A stretch of 64,000 bases of DNA from Lelliottia nimipressuralis (GCF_004402045.1 NZ_SOMG01000021.1:1-64000); one strand, 5' to 3'. Numbered from the stretch's first letter, positions 8,728 through 20,527 are shown. Program-made: numbers and translations. Notes: generated by a model not told the origin, from the sequence alone.

Positions 8728-11700
8728 ATGGGTATGACCACCATGGGGGTTAAGCTGGATGACGCAACCCGCGAACGGATTAAGACCGCAGCAACCCGCA
8801 TTGACCGCACGCCGCACTGGTTAATTAAGCAGGCGATTTTTAACTATCTCGAAAGACTTGAGAGCGATGAGGACCTGCCAGAGCTGCCTGCCCTGCTGGC
8901 CGGCGCGGCCAATGAAAGCGAGGAAGCACCTGCCGCAGGCGACGAGAACCATCAGCCGTTCCTCGAATTCGCCGAGCAGATCCTGCCGCAGTCCGTCAGC
9001 CGTGCCGCCATTACCGGCGCATACCGCCGCGCCGAAACCGACGCCGTGCCGATGCTGCTGGAGCAGGCCCGCCTGCCCGAGGCGATTGCCGCCCAGGCGC
9101 ACAGCCTGGCGTACCAGCTTGCTGACAAACTGCGTAACCAGAAAACCGCGACCGGCCGTGCCGGCATGGTTCAGGGGTTGCTGCAGGAGTTTTCCCTCTC
9201 TTCACAGGAAGGCGTAGCGCTGATGTGTCTGGCGGAAGCGCTGCTGCGTATTCCGGATAAAGCCACCCGCGATGCGCTGATCCGCGACAAGATCAGCAAC
9301 GGCAACTGGCATTCACACATTGGCCGCAGCCCGTCGCTGTTCGTTAACGCCGCGACCTGGGGTCTGCTGTTTACCGGCAGGCTGGTCTCGACCCATAACG
9401 AAGCCAACCTCTCCCGCTCCCTGAACCGCATTATCGGTAAAAGCGGCGAGCCGCTGATCCGCAAAGGCGTGGACATGGCGATGCGCCTGATGGGCGAGCA
9501 GTTTGTGACCGGGGAAACCATTGCCGAAGCGCTGGCGAACGCCCGCAAGCTGGAAGATAAAGGTTTCCGCTACTCGTACGACATGCTGGGCGAAGCGGCG
9601 CTGACCGCCGCCGACGCGCAGGCCTACATGGTCTCTTACCAGCAGGCGATCCACGCCATCGGTAAAGCGTCTAACGGTCGCGGTATTTATGAAGGCCCAG
9701 GCATCTCCATTAAGCTCTCCGCCCTGCACCCGCGCTACAGCCGCGCGCAGTACGACCGGGTGATGGAAGAGCTCTACCCGCGCCTGAAGTCCCTGACCCT
9801 GCTGGCGCGCCAGTATGACATTGGCATCAACATCGACGCCGAAGAGGCCGACCGCCTGGAGATCTCCCTCGATCTGCTGGAAAAACTGTGCTTCGAGCCG
9901 GAGCTGGCGGGCTGGAACGGCATTGGCTTCGTTATCCAGGCCTACCAGAAGCGCTGCCCGTTCGTCATTGATTACCTGATTGACCTGGCCAGCCGCAGCC
10001 GTCGCCGCCTGATGATCCGTCTGGTGAAAGGCGCCTACTGGGACAGCGAAATCAAACGCGCCCAGATGGAAGGGCTGGAAGGCTATCCGGTGTATACCCG
10101 CAAGGTTTACACCGACGTCTCTTACCTCGCCTGTGCGAAAAAGCTGCTTGGCGTGCCGAACCTGATCTATCCGCAGTTCGCTACCCACAACGCCCACACC
10201 CTGGCGGCGATCTACAGCCTGGCCGGGCAGAACTACTATCCGGGCCAGTACGAGTTCCAGTGCCTGCACGGCATGGGCGAACCACTGTACGAGCAGGTGA
10301 CCGGTAAAGTGGCGGACGGCAAGCTGAACCGCCCATGTCGTATTTACGCCCCGGTGGGCACCCACGAAACCCTGCTGGCGTACCTGGTGCGTCGTCTGCT
10401 GGAGAACGGCGCGAACACCTCCTTCGTTAACCGCATCGCCGACACCACCCTGCCGCTCGACGAGCTGGTGGCCGACCCGGTGCTGGCCGTTGAGAAGATG
10501 GCGGCGCAGGAAGGCCAGATTGGCCTGCCGCATCCGAAAATTGCCCTGCCGCGCGAGCTGTATGGCGCAGGCCGCGTCAACTCGGCGGGTCTGGACCTCG
10601 CCAACGAACACCGTCTGGCGTCGCTCTCCTCTGCCCTGCTCAACAGCGCATTGCAGAAATGGCAGGCCAAACCGATCCTGGAACAGTCCGTTGCTGACGG
10701 CGAAATGCAGCCGGTCATTAACCCGGCAGAGCCAAAAGACATCGTCGGCTACGTGCGTGAAGCCACCGAAGCAGAAGTGGATCGGGCGCTGGACAGCGCG
10801 GTGAACAACGCGCCAATCTGGTTCGCCACGCCGCCGCAGGAGCGTGCCGCCATTCTTGAACGCGCCGCAGTGCTGATGGAAGATCAGATGCAGTCGTTCA
10901 TCGGCATTCTTGTACGCGAAGCGGGCAAAACCTTCAGCAACGCCATCGCCGAAGTGCGCGAGGCCGTCGACTTCCTGCATTACTACGCGGGCCAGGTACG
11001 CGATGATTTCGATAACGAGACCCACCGTCCGCTGGGTCCGGTCGTCTGTATCAGCCCGTGGAACTTCCCGCTGGCGATCTTCACCGGCCAGATTGCCGCC
11101 GCCCTTGCCGCAGGCAACAGCGTGCTGGCAAAACCGGCAGAGCAGACCCCGCTGATTGCCGCGCAGGGCATCAACATTCTTCTGGAAGCCGGCGTGCCGG
11201 CGGGCGTGGTTCAGCTGCTGCCGGGCCGCGGTGAAACCGTCGGCGCTAAGCTGACTTCCGATAACCGCGTGCGCGGCGTGATGTTTACCGGCTCGACCGA
11301 AGTGGCGTCTCTGCTGCAGCGCAACATTGCCACCCGCCTGGATGCACAGGGTCGTCCTACGCCGCTCATCGCGGAAACCGGCGGCATGAACGCCATGATC
11401 GTTGACTCCTCCGCGCTCACCGAGCAGGTGGTGGTCGACGTGCTGGCCTCCGCCTTTGACAGCGCCGGCCAGCGCTGCTCCGCCCTGCGCGTGCTGTGCC
11501 TGCAGGACGACGTGGCGGACCACACGCTGAAGATGCTGCGCGGCGCGATGGCCGAATGCCGCATGGGCAACCCGGGCCGTCTCACCACCGACATCGGACC
11601 GGTGATCGACGCGGAAGCCAAAGCCAACATCGAAAACCACATTCAGGCCATGCGCGCGAAAGGCCGTCCGGTATTCCAGGCGGTGCGTGAAAACAGCGAA

Positions 11701-12690
11701 GATACCCGCGAATGGCGGACAGGTACCTTTGTGCCGCCAACGCTGATTGAGCTGGCAAGCTTCGACGAGCTGAAAAAAGAGGTCTTCGGCCCGGTGCTCC
11801 ACGTGGTGCGCTACAACCGTAACAACCTGAACGAGTTGGTTGAGCAGATTAACGCCTCCGGCTATGGCCTGACGCTCGGCGTGCACACCCGTATCGACGA
11901 GACTATCGCGCAGGTGACCGGCAGCGCCAAAGTCGGCAACCTGTACGTTAACCGCAACATGGTCGGCGCGGTCGTGGGCGTGCAGCCGTTCGGCGGCGAA
12001 GGGCTCTCCGGCACCGGTCCGAAAGCGGGCGGTCCGCTCTACCTGTACCGTCTGCTGGCGAACCGTCCGGAGAACGCCCTGGGCGTCACCCTGGCGCGCC
12101 AGGACGCGGAGTATCCGGTGGATACGCAGCTGAAAACCGTGCTGACGCAGCCGCTGGAAGCCCTCATCACATGGGCGGAAAAACGTCCTGAACTGCGTGC
12201 CGTTGCACAGCAGTACGGCGAGCTGGCGCAGGCCGGTACGCAGCGTCTGCTGCCGGGTCCAACCGGCGAGCGCAACACCTGGACGCTGATGCCGCGCGAG
12301 CGCGTGCTGTGCGTGGCGGATAACGAGCAGGATGCGCTGGTACAGCTGGCCGCAGCTATGGCAACCGGTTGTGAAGTGCTGTGGCCGGAAGATGCGCTGC
12401 ATCGCGATCTCGCCAAACAGCTGCCGAAAGCGGTCTCGTCCCGCATTCACTTCGCGAAAGCCGATGCGCTGCTGACGCAGCCGTTTGATGCGGTGATCTA
12501 CCACGGTGATTCCGACCAGCTGCGCGAACTGTGCGAGCAGGTGGCGGCCCGCAGCGGTGCCATCGTTTCCGTGCAGGGCTTCGCCCGCGGTGAAACCAAC
12601 CTGCTGCTGGAGCGCCTGTACGTTGAGCGCTCCCTCAGCGTCAATACCGCGGCGGCAGGTGGTAACGCCAGCCTGATGACCATCGGTTAA
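8728..12690 (+). CDS. putA: PutA, trifunctional proline dehydrogenase / P5C dehydrogenase / repressor
   Basis: Encodes 1320 residues, identical in length to E. coli PutA. Residues 1-47 form the ribbon-helix-helix DNA-binding domain (MGVKLDDATRERIK). The FAD-binding proline dehydrogenase barrel spans about 260-610. The aldehyde dehydrogenase domain spans about 650-1130, with FTGSTEV and the catalytic Cys917 in SAGQRCSAL. A C-terminal domain follows. It converts proline to glutamate at the membrane and, when proline is absent, represses put. Divergent putP shares its operators. Confidence 0.98.
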   Translation: MGMTTMGVKLDDATRERIKTAATRIDRTPHWLIKQAIFNYLERLESDEDLPELPALLAGAANESEEAPAAGDENHQPFLEFAEQILPQSVSRAAITGAYRRAETDAVPMLLEQARLPEAIAAQAHSLAYQLADKLRNQKTATGRAGMVQGLLQEFSLSSQEGVALMCLAEALLRIPDKATRDALIRDKISNGNWHSHIGRSPSLFVNAATWGLLFTGRLVSTHNEANLSRSLNRIIGKSGEPLIRKGVDMAMRLMGEQFVTGETIAEALANARKLEDKGFRYSYDMLGEAALTAADAQAYMVSYQQAIHAIGKASNGRGIYEGPGISIKLSALHPRYSRAQYDRVMEELYPRLKSLTLLARQYDIGINIDAEEADRLEISLDLLEKLCFEPELAGWNGIGFVIQAYQKRCPFVIDYLIDLASRSRRRLMIRLVKGAYWDSEIKRAQMEGLEGYPVYTRKVYTDVSYLACAKKLLGVPNLIYPQFATHNAHTLAAIYSLAGQNYYPGQYEFQCLHGMGEPLYEQVTGKVADGKLNRPCRIYAPVGTHETLLAYLVRRLLENGANTSFVNRIADTTLPLDELVADPVLAVEKMAAQEGQIGLPHPKIALPRELYGAGRVNSAGLDLANEHRLASLSSALLNSALQKWQAKPILEQSVADGEMQPVINPAEPKDIVGYVREATEAEVDRALDSAVNNAPIWFATPPQERAAILERAAVLMEDQMQSFIGILVREAGKTFSNAIAEVREAVDFLHYYAGQVRDDFDNETHRPLGPVVCISPWNFPLAIFTGQIAAALAAGNSVLAKPAEQTPLIAAQGINILLEAGVPAGVVQLLPGRGETVGAKLTSDNRVRGVMFTGSTEVASLLQRNIATRLDAQGRPTPLIAETGGMNAMIVDSSALTEQVVVDVLASAFDSAGQRCSALRVLCLQDDVADHTLKMLRGAMAECRMGNPGRLTTDIGPVIDAEAKANIENHIQAMRAKGRPVFQAVRENSEDTREWRTGTFVPPTLIELASFDELKKEVFGPVLHVVRYNRNNLNELVEQINASGYGLTLGVHTRIDETIAQVTGSAKVGNLYVNRNMVGAVVGVQPFGGEGLSGTGPKAGGPLYLYRLLANRPENALGVTLARQDAEYPVDTQLKTVLTQPLEALITWAEKRPELRAVAQQYGELAQAGTQRLLPGPTGERNTWTLMPRERVLCVADNEQDALVQLAAAMATGCEVLWPEDALHRDLAKQLPKAVSSRIHFAKADALLTQPFDAVIYHGDSDQLRELCEQVAARSGAIVSVQGFARGETNLLLERLYVERSLSVNTAAAGGNASLMTIG

Positions 12691-12703
12691 TCGTGTAAAC
12701 TTT

Positions 12704-12733
12704 CCCCGGTGACGCTACGCTTACCGGGGCTAC
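12704..12733. repeat. REP palindrome after putA
   Basis: CCCCGGTGACGCTACGCTTA plus CCGGGGCTAC: a REP-class stem directly behind putA. Confidence 0.6.
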
Positions 12734-12746
12734 AAAAGAACCACAG

Positions 12747-12777
12747 GCCGGATAAGCGCAGCGCATCCGGCTTTTTT
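12747..12777 (+). terminator. REP-like rho-independent terminator of putA
   Basis: GCCGGAT and ATCCGGC arms around a short GCGC-rich centre are followed by six T. It ends the putA transcript. Confidence 0.75.
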
Positions 12778-12791
12778 ACACGGAGGGAATG

Positions 12792-13187
12792 ATGAAAAGA
12801 GTATTTCTCGCAGGTGCCGCACTGCTGCTCAGCGCCAGCGCGCTGGCCGACGAGTGCGACAAAGCGACCACCCAGCTTGAACTGAATACCTGTAGCGCGC
12901 AGCAGTACCAGACTACCGATAAAAAGCTCAACCAGACGTATCAGGCCGCCATCAAGCGTGCGGCAACTCCTCAGCGCGAACTGCTGAAAAAGGCGCAGCA
13001 GGCGTGGATTACCCTGCGCGATGCGGACTGCGCGTTTATCGGTTCGGGTACGGAAGGTGGCAGCGTTCAGCCAATGATTGTTAACCAGTGCCTGACGGAG
13101 AAAACCGCAGAGCGTGAAGCGTTTCTGGCCTCGCTGATGCAGTGTGAAGAGGGCGACTTAAGCTGCCCTCTCCCGCCGGGAAACTAA
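12792..13187 (+). CDS. periplasmic DUF1311 / LprI-like small protein
   Basis: Encodes 131 residues with a clear Sec signal peptide ending at ALA-DE. The mature part has the DUF1311 pattern of paired cysteines and the TQLELNTC...LNQTYQAA and QQAWITLRDADCAF motifs seen in LprI-type proteins. Some family members have been described as lysozyme inhibitors, but that activity cannot be inferred here. Of two adjacent ATGs (12789, 12792) the second has the better spacing from GGAGGG. It overlaps the end of convergent rutR by 4 bases. Confidence 0.8.
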   Translation: MKRVFLAGAALLLSASALADECDKATTQLELNTCSAQQYQTTDKKLNQTYQAAIKRAATPQRELLKKAQQAWITLRDADCAFIGSGTEGGSVQPMIVNQCLTEKTAEREAFLASLMQCEEGDLSCPLPPGN

Positions 13188-13822
13188 CGCAGGCGGATCC
13201 CTTCGATAATCATCCGCTGCACGTTTTCCAGAGTGCTGTGGAAAAACGCCTCGTCCTGGAGCGTTTTACCGGTCACCGCCTCAACCTGGGCCGCAAAGTC
13301 AGCGTAATGCTGGGTGGAGGCCCAAATCATAAAGATCAGATGATGCGGGTCGACCGGGGCCAGTTTTCCGCTGGCAACCCATCCGGCAATAATGGCCGAC
13401 TTATCGTCCACCAGCTGTTTCAAATCCCCCGTCAGTTCCGCCTGCAACAGCGGTGCGCCCTGCAGCATCTCCAGACAGAAGAGCCTTGATGCCTGCGGGT
13501 AATCGCGCGATACCTCAAGCTTCAGGCGAATGTACTCTTTGATCGCCACCAGCGGGGCCAGCTCTTCGCGAAACGCTTTGAGGGGCGCCAGCCAGATATC
13601 GAGGATCTGCTGCATCACCGCGATATAGAGCGCCTCTTTTGACGGGTAATAGTAGAGCAGATTGGTTTTGGATACCCCGGACTGCTCCGCTACCTGCTCC
13701 AGGCGCGTGCCGTGAATCCCAAACTGCGAAAAGGTCTCCAGCGCCGCGCTGAGGATCGCCTGCTTCTTGGCACTCACCGCCTGCGAACGTTTACCTGGTG
13801 TTTTCACTGCGCCTTGTGTCAT
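13184..13822 (-). CDS. rutR: RutR, TetR-family regulator of pyrimidine use
   Basis: Encodes 212 residues. The N-terminal TetR helix-turn-helix spans about 20-65 (GIHGTRLEQVAEQSGVSKTN, then LLYYYPSKEALY), and the rest is the ligand domain. In E. coli RutR binds uracil and thymine and represses the rut operon. It is divergent from rutA, with a RutR-type operator between them. Length and context are normal. Confidence 0.95.
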   Translation of the reverse strand: MTQGAVKTPGKRSQAVSAKKQAILSAALETFSQFGIHGTRLEQVAEQSGVSKTNLLYYYPSKEALYIAVMQQILDIWLAPLKAFREELAPLVAIKEYIRLKLEVSRDYPQASRLFCLEMLQGAPLLQAELTGDLKQLVDDKSAIIAGWVASGKLAPVDPHHLIFMIWASTQHYADFAAQVEAVTGKTLQDEAFFHSTLENVQRMIIEGIRLR

Positions 13823-13929
13823 TCCCGCTCTCCTTATTCTGCGTTGTCCTCAGCATAGCAAAACCCCCGTCTCGCCACGACATCCTGCACTCCTATCGCG
13901 CATGAGTGCCTGTTTTCTGTGCAATGTTT

Positions 13930-13945
13930 TTGACCATTTAGTCCA
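13930..13945 (+). promoter_or_regulatory. RutR operator
   Basis: TTGACCATTTAGTCCA matches the RutR palindrome TTGACCAnnTGGTCAA at 12 of 14 specified positions. It lies about 98 bases upstream of the predicted sigma-54 start of rutA and upstream of rutR, so it can serve both promoters. Confidence 0.75.
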
Positions 13946-14009
13946 CTTTCACGCGCATCAACTCACCAACTTCTGATTAACACATTAATAACACTACCAT
14001 TTTCAAAAG

Positions 14010-14025
14010 TGGCACTGCCTTTGCA
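14010..14025 (+). promoter_or_regulatory. sigma-54 promoter of rutA
   Basis: TGGCACTGCCTTTGCA carries the -24 GG (14011-14012) and -12 GC (14023-14024) at the required 12-base spacing. It predicts transcription from about 14036. This excludes the in-frame ATG at 14009 as the rutA start. The rut operon of E. coli is known to be nitrogen-regulated through sigma-54/NtrC. Confidence 0.85.
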
Positions 14026-14065
14026 AAAACGTATTCACCTGCAATGTAGTGAAGAGAGGTTCGTG

Positions 14066-15846
<1,781 letters not shown>

Positions 15847-15857
15847 GGAGACATACG

Positions 15858-16244
15858 ATGCCGAAATCCGTGATTATTCCGCCGGGCACCAGCACCCCCA
15901 TCGCCCCGTTTGTCCCCGGCACGCTCGCCGACGGCGTGGTGTATGTCTCCGGCACGCTGCCGTTCGACAAAGACAACAACGTGGTGTTTATCAACGACCC
16001 AAAGGCGCAAACCCGCCACGTGCTGGAGACGATCAAAACCGTGATCGAAACAGCGGGTGGCACCATGGAGGATGTGACCTTCAACAGCATCTTTATCACC
16101 GACTGGAAAAACTACGCCGCGATTAACGAAATCTACGCGGAGTTTTTCCCCGGCGATAAACCGGCGCGGTTCTGCATTCAGTGCGGGCTGGTGAAGCCGG
16201 AGGCGCTGGTTGAGATCGCCACCGTTGCGCACATCGCGAAGTGA
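15858..16244 (+). CDS. rutC: RutC, RidA-family 3-aminoacrylate deaminase
   Basis: Encodes 128 residues of the YjgF/RidA/UK114 family, with the N-terminal [16 protein letters not shown] and C-terminal [17 protein letters not shown] blocks; the family Arg that binds the substrate carboxylate lies in the latter. It speeds conversion of 3-aminoacrylate towards malonic semialdehyde and ammonia. It follows rutB by 11 bases with GAGGAG as ribosome binding site. Confidence 0.96.
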   Translation: MPKSVIIPPGTSTPIAPFVPGTLADGVVYVSGTLPFDKDNNVVFINDPKAQTRHVLETIKTVIETAGGTMEDVTFNSIFITDWKNYAAINEIYAEFFPGDKPARFCIQCGLVKPEALVEIATVAHIAK

Positions 16245-16251
16245 GGCGGCC

Positions 16252-17052
16252 ATGAAACTCTCCGTCTCACCGCCCCCGTATGAGGGTGCGCCCGCGGTAG
16301 TCCTCATTGCCGGTCTCGGCGGCAGCGGCAGCTACTGGCTGCCCCAGCTGGCCGCGCTGGAGCAGGAGTATCAGGTGGTCTGTTATGACCAGCGGGGGAC
16401 GGGGAATAACCCCGACACCCTGCCGGAGGGTTACAGCCTTGCCCAGATGGCGGACGAACTGGCCCGGGCGCTGGCGGATGCCGGGATTACCCGCTACAGC
16501 GTCGTGGGCCATGCGCTGGGGGCGCTGGTTGGCCTGCAGCTGGCCCTCGACAGGCCTGATGCCCTCACCGCGCTGGTGTGCGTCAACGGCTGGCTGACCC
16601 TTAACGCCCACACCCGCCGCTGCTTTCAGATCCGCGAGCGCCTGCTGCATTCCGGTGGCCCGCAGGCGTGGGTTGAGGCGCAGCCGCTGTTTCTCTACCC
16701 GGCAGACTGGATGGCCGCCCGCGCCCCCCGCCTGGAGGCAGAAGAGGCGCTGGCGCTGGCCCATTTCCAGGGAAAAACCAACCTGCTGCACAGGCTCAGC
16801 GCCCTGAAAAAGGCCGACTTCAGCCGCCATGCCGCGCGCATCCGCTGCCCGGTACAGATTATCTGTTCCGCCGACGACATGCTGGTGCCCTCTGTCTGCT
16901 CGACTGAGCTGCAGGACGCGATCCCGCACAGCCGCAGCGCGGTGATGCGCCAGGGCGGGCATGCCTGCAACGTCACCGAGCCGGACACCTTTAACACCCT
17001 GCTGCTGAACGGGCTTGCCAGCCTGCTGCACAGCCATGAACCCGCTTTATAA
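16252..17052 (+). CDS. rutD: RutD, alpha/beta hydrolase of uracil degradation
   Basis: Encodes 266 residues. The oxyanion-hole region [12 protein letters not shown] near residue 20 and the GHALGAL strand show an alpha/beta-hydrolase fold; the usual nucleophile Ser is Ala in GHALG, as in E. coli RutD. A late His ([10 protein letters not shown]) is present. It is thought to hydrolyse aminoacrylate or carbamate and is not strictly essential. Start chosen at the ATG 7 bases after rutC, after GAGGCGG. Confidence 0.95.
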   Translation: MKLSVSPPPYEGAPAVVLIAGLGGSGSYWLPQLAALEQEYQVVCYDQRGTGNNPDTLPEGYSLAQMADELARALADAGITRYSVVGHALGALVGLQLALDRPDALTALVCVNGWLTLNAHTRRCFQIRERLLHSGGPQAWVEAQPLFLYPADWMAARAPRLEAEEALALAHFQGKTNLLHRLSALKKADFSRHAARIRCPVQIICSADDMLVPSVCSTELQDAIPHSRSAVMRQGGHACNVTEPDTFNTLLLNGLASLLHSHEPAL

Positions 17053-17061
17053 GGAGCTGTA

Positions 17062-17652
17062 ATGAGCGAAGCCATTAATCCCACCGCGCTGGAGACGCTG
17101 TTTACCGGCGCACGCACCCATAACGGCTGGCAGGATCTGCCGGTCAGCGACGACACGCTGCGCGAGATCTACGACCTGATGAAATGGGGGCCAACCTCCG
17201 CCAACTGTTCCCCGGCGCGGATTGTGTTTGTGCGAAGCGCGGAGGGAAAAGAGAAGCTGCGCCCTGCGCTCTCCAGCGGCAATCTGGAGAAAACGCTCAC
17301 GGCCCCGGTCACGGCCATCGTGGCCTGGGATAGCGAGTTCTACGAGCGCCTGCCCGCGCTGTTCCCGCACGGCGATGCCAGAAGCTGGTTTACCACCAGC
17401 CCCGCGCATGCCGAAGAGACCGCCTTTCGCAACAGCTCAATGCAGGCCGCCTACCTGATTTTCGCCTGTCGCGCCCTGGGGCTGGACACCGGCCCGATGT
17501 CGGGCTTTGACCGACAAAAAGTTGACGACGCCTTTTTCACCGGCACAACGCTTAAAAGCAATTTGCTGATCAACATTGGCTACGGCGATACCAACAAACT
17601 GTACGGGCGCCTGCCGCGTCTGGACTTCGACGATGCCTGCGGGCTGGCGTAA
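17062..17652 (+). CDS. rutE: RutE, malonic semialdehyde reductase
   Basis: Encodes 196 residues of the nitroreductase-like FMN family. It reduces malonic semialdehyde to 3-hydroxypropionate, removing the toxic end aldehyde of uracil breakdown. Family features are [15 protein letters not shown] and the glycine-rich [11 protein letters not shown] segment. It starts 9 bases after rutD behind AAGGAG. Confidence 0.95.
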   Translation: MSEAINPTALETLFTGARTHNGWQDLPVSDDTLREIYDLMKWGPTSANCSPARIVFVRSAEGKEKLRPALSSGNLEKTLTAPVTAIVAWDSEFYERLPALFPHGDARSWFTTSPAHAEETAFRNSSMQAAYLIFACRALGLDTGPMSGFDRQKVDDAFFTGTTLKSNLLINIGYGDTNKLYGRLPRLDFDDACGLA

Positions 17653-17663
17653 GGAGGTTAGTG

Positions 17664-18155
17664 ATGACACCGGATAAACAAACCTTTCGCGATGCCATGG
17701 CCTGCGTTGGCGCGGCGGTCAACATCATCACCACCGACGGCCCGGCGGGGCTGGCAGGCTTCACCGCCAGCGCGGTTTGCAGCGTCACCGATTCACCGCC
17801 CACCCTGCTGGTGTGCCTGAACCGCGGCGCGTCCGTCTGGCCGACGTTTAGCGAAAACCGCACGCTGTGCGTGAATACCCTCAGCGCCGGGCAGGAGCCG
17901 CTCTCTAACCTGTTTGGCGGCAAAACGCCGATGGAAGAACGCTTCGCCGCCGCCCGCTGGCAGACGGGCGACACGGGCTGCCCGCGCCTGGAGGATGCGC
18001 TGGCCTCGTTTGACTGCCGCATCAGCCAGGTGGTCAGCGTCGGTACCCATGACATTCTGTTTTGCGACATCGTTTCGATTATTCGCCACCCGGCGCCGCA
18101 AGGGCTGGTGTGGTTTGACCGTGGCTACCACGCACTTATGCGACCCGCCTGTTAA
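17664..18155 (+). CDS. rutF: RutF, FMN reductase partner of RutA
   Basis: Encodes 163 residues of the flavin reductase domain family. It provides reduced FMN to RutA. Typical blocks are [20 protein letters not shown] and [10 protein letters not shown]. Start: the ATG 6 bases after AAGGAGG is preferred to the GTG three bases before it. It lies between rutE and rutG in the standard order. Confidence 0.95.
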   Translation: MTPDKQTFRDAMACVGAAVNIITTDGPAGLAGFTASAVCSVTDSPPTLLVCLNRGASVWPTFSENRTLCVNTLSAGQEPLSNLFGGKTPMEERFAAARWQTGDTGCPRLEDALASFDCRISQVVSVGTHDILFCDIVSIIRHPAPQGLVWFDRGYHALMRPAC

Positions 18156-18176
18156 CCCGCCTTAAGGAGACAGACC

Positions 18177-19499
18177 ATGTTCGGATTTCCCCACTGGCAG
18201 TTGAAATCGACCTCCACAGAAACAGGCGTGGTCGCGCCGGATGAACGGCTCCCGCTCGGGCAAACCCTGGTCATGGGCGTCCAGCACGCGGTCGCCATGT
18301 TTGGCGCCACGGTGCTGATGCCGATGCTGATGGGCCTGGATCCCAACCTCTCGATTCTGATGTCGGGTATCGGCACGCTGCTGTTCTTTTTTGTCACCGG
18401 CGGGCGCGTGCCGAGCTATCTCGGATCCAGCGCCGCCTTCGTGGGGGTGGTCATCGCCACCACCGGTTTTAACGGACAGGGGATCAACCCCAACCTGAGC
18501 GTGGCCCTCGGCGGCATCATCGCCTGTGGTCTGGTGTATACCCTGATTGGTCTGGTGGTGATGAAAATTGGCACGCGCTGGATAGAGCGCATGATGCCCC
18601 CGGTCGTGACCGGCGCCGTGGTGATGGCGATAGGCCTGAACCTCGCGCCGATTGCGGTCAGGAGCGTCTCCGCCTCGCCGTTTGAAAGCTGGATGGCGGT
18701 GATCACCGTGCTGTGCATCGGCCTGGTGGCGGTGTTTACGCGGGGGATGATCCAGCGGCTGCTGATTCTGGTCGGGCTGATTGTTGCCTGTCTGGTTTAT
18801 GCCCTACTGGCGAACGTTTTTGGCCTCGGCAAGCCGGTTGATTTTACGCTGCTTCATCAGGCTGCCTGGTTCGGCCTGCCGAAGATCACCTCCCCCACCT
18901 TCAACACCCAGGCGATGATGCTTATCGCGCCTGTCGCGGTAATCCTGGTGGCGGAGAACCTGGGCCACCTGAAGGCCGTGGCGGGGATGACCGGGCGCAG
19001 TATGGACCCGTACATGGGCCGCGCGTTTGTCGGTGACGGTCTGGCGACCATGCTCTCGGGCTCCGTGGGCGGCAGCGGCGTCACCACCTATGCCGAAAAT
19101 ATCGGCGTGATGGCGGTGACCAAGGTCTACTCGACGTTGGTGTTCGTGGCGGCGGCCGTGATGGCGATGCTGCTCGGTTTCTCACCGAAATTCGGCGCGC
19201 TGATCCACACCATTCCGTCGCCGGTTATCGGCGGGGCATCGATTGTGGTGTTTGGTCTGATCGCCGTGGCCGGGGCGCGCATCTGGGTGCAGCACCGCGT
19301 CGATCTCAGCCAGAACAGCAACCTGATTATGGTGGCGGTCACGCTGGTGCTCGGCGCAGGCGATTTCGCCCTGACGCTGGGCGGATTTACGATTGGCGGG
19401 ATTGGTACGGCAACCTTTGGAGCAATCCTGCTTAACGCCCTGCTGAGCCGCCGGGAAGCGACCGCGCAGCAGGGCGAGGTGGTGCATCAGGATTCGTGA
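18177..19499 (+). CDS. rutG: RutG, uracil/pyrimidine permease (NCS2 family)
   Basis: Encodes 440 residues with about 14 transmembrane segments of the nucleobase:cation symporter-2 family (QHAVAMFGATVLMP, AENLGHLKAVAGMTGR). It imports uracil and related pyrimidines. It is the last gene of the rut operon and its final 13 bases overlap the convergent EamA gene, leaving no space for an ordinary terminator between them. Confidence 0.96.
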   Translation: MFGFPHWQLKSTSTETGVVAPDERLPLGQTLVMGVQHAVAMFGATVLMPMLMGLDPNLSILMSGIGTLLFFFVTGGRVPSYLGSSAAFVGVVIATTGFNGQGINPNLSVALGGIIACGLVYTLIGLVVMKIGTRWIERMMPPVVTGAVVMAIGLNLAPIAVRSVSASPFESWMAVITVLCIGLVAVFTRGMIQRLLILVGLIVACLVYALLANVFGLGKPVDFTLLHQAAWFGLPKITSPTFNTQAMMLIAPVAVILVAENLGHLKAVAGMTGRSMDPYMGRAFVGDGLATMLSGSVGGSGVTTYAENIGVMAVTKVYSTLVFVAAAVMAMLLGFSPKFGALIHTIPSPVIGGASIVVFGLIAVAGARIWVQHRVDLSQNSNLIMVAVTLVLGAGDFALTLGGFTIGGIGTATFGAILLNALLSRREATAQQGEVVHQDS

Positions 19500-20410
19500 T
19501 TTAACGTCGCGCTGTCATCTTCTGGCAGCGCGTTTTTCTTCCGCTTGAGCTTCAGCTCGCTCACCAGCACCCCGGCGACAATAAATGCCGCGCCCACCAG
19601 GGCCAGCAGCGGCAAACGCTCGCCGGCGAGTCGTCCAAAAATCCCTGCCCAGACCGGCTCACCGGTGTAGATCACCGTCGCCCGCGTCGGCGACACGCTG
19701 CGCTGCGCCCAGTTCATGGTGACCTGAATAATGGCGCTAAAGATGCCCAGCCCCAGCGCGACCACGATCAGGCCGGTGGACATCGGCGGCACGGACTCCC
19801 CTGCCGGCACCATCGTCGCAAACGCCACCAGCGACGCCGTGGCGAGCTGCACCACCGTCACACGCTTGACGTCCACCTTGCCCGCCCAGGCGCTAATCAG
19901 AATAATTTCCGCCGCAATGGCAATCGCCCCGATCAGGGTAATGATCTCGCCCGGCCCCAGCGCCAGCAGGTTGTTTTCCGGCCCGGCCAGCAGGATCAGG
20001 CCGATAAACGCCAGCACAATACCGATGCAGGACATCAGCCCCGGGAGCCGCCCCAGACACAGCCATTGCAGCAGCGGCACCAGAGGCACATACATGGCGG
20101 TGATAAACGCAGATTTGCTGCTGGAAATAGTCTGCAATCCCCAGGTCTGCAGGCTGTAGCCCATCGCTATCGCCACCCCAATCGCCACGCCGGCCTTCAG
20201 CTCTTTGAGCGTCAGACCCCGCAGCGTGTTAAGTGAGAAAAGCCCCACGACAATCGCCGCCGTCGCAAAGCGCAGGCCAACAAAAAAGAACGGATCGCTG
20301 AGGGTCACCGCGTACTGGACGGCCAAAAACGTCCCACCCCAGAACATGGTGATGAGAATCAGGATGGCTTCCTGCGGTTTAACGGAAAATTTGAAGCGTG
20401 AAACAGACAT
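19487..20410 (-). CDS. EamA/DMT-family transporter
   Basis: Encodes 307 residues with ten hydrophobic segments in two EamA repeats (about residues 15-145 and 155-290). The tail is basic (KLKRKK). The family exports varied small molecules such as amino acids; the substrate cannot be deduced. It is convergent with rutG, overlapping by 13 bases, and is absent from this position in E. coli K-12. Confidence 0.85.
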   Translation of the reverse strand: MSVSRFKFSVKPQEAILILITMFWGGTFLAVQYAVTLSDPFFFVGLRFATAAIVVGLFSLNTLRGLTLKELKAGVAIGVAIAMGYSLQTWGLQTISSSKSAFITAMYVPLVPLLQWLCLGRLPGLMSCIGIVLAFIGLILLAGPENNLLALGPGEIITLIGAIAIAAEIILISAWAGKVDVKRVTVVQLATASLVAFATMVPAGESVPPMSTGLIVVALGLGIFSAIIQVTMNWAQRSVSPTRATVIYTGEPVWAGIFGRLAGERLPLLALVGAAFIVAGVLVSELKLKRKKNALPEDDSATLNHES

Positions 20411-20480
20411 GCGGCACTCGCAGTTAACATCAATTCTCTAGTGTGCGTTGCCTTTGGTTACAGTTCAATGTTGCAGAAAT

Positions 20481-20507
20481 AAAAAAACCGCCGGGAAAAC
20501 CCGGCGG
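20481..20507 (-). terminator. rho-independent terminator of ymdF
   Basis: Minus-strand hairpin CCGCCGGG-TTTT-CCCGGCGG followed by T7, about 20 bases beyond the ymdF stop. Confidence 0.85.
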
Positions 20508-20527
20508 CTGGGGTTCAACCCGGCGTG

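Noticed and set aside
9313-12504. 1063-codon open frame antisense to putA
   Set aside because: It is a GC-rich mirror of the putA codon pattern, lacks any recognisable domain, and putA on the other strand is certain.
13885-13910. GCACTC...GAGTGC inverted repeat near rutA as an NtrC site
   Set aside because: The arms are too far apart (12-base spacer) for the NtrC consensus, so I did not annotate it.
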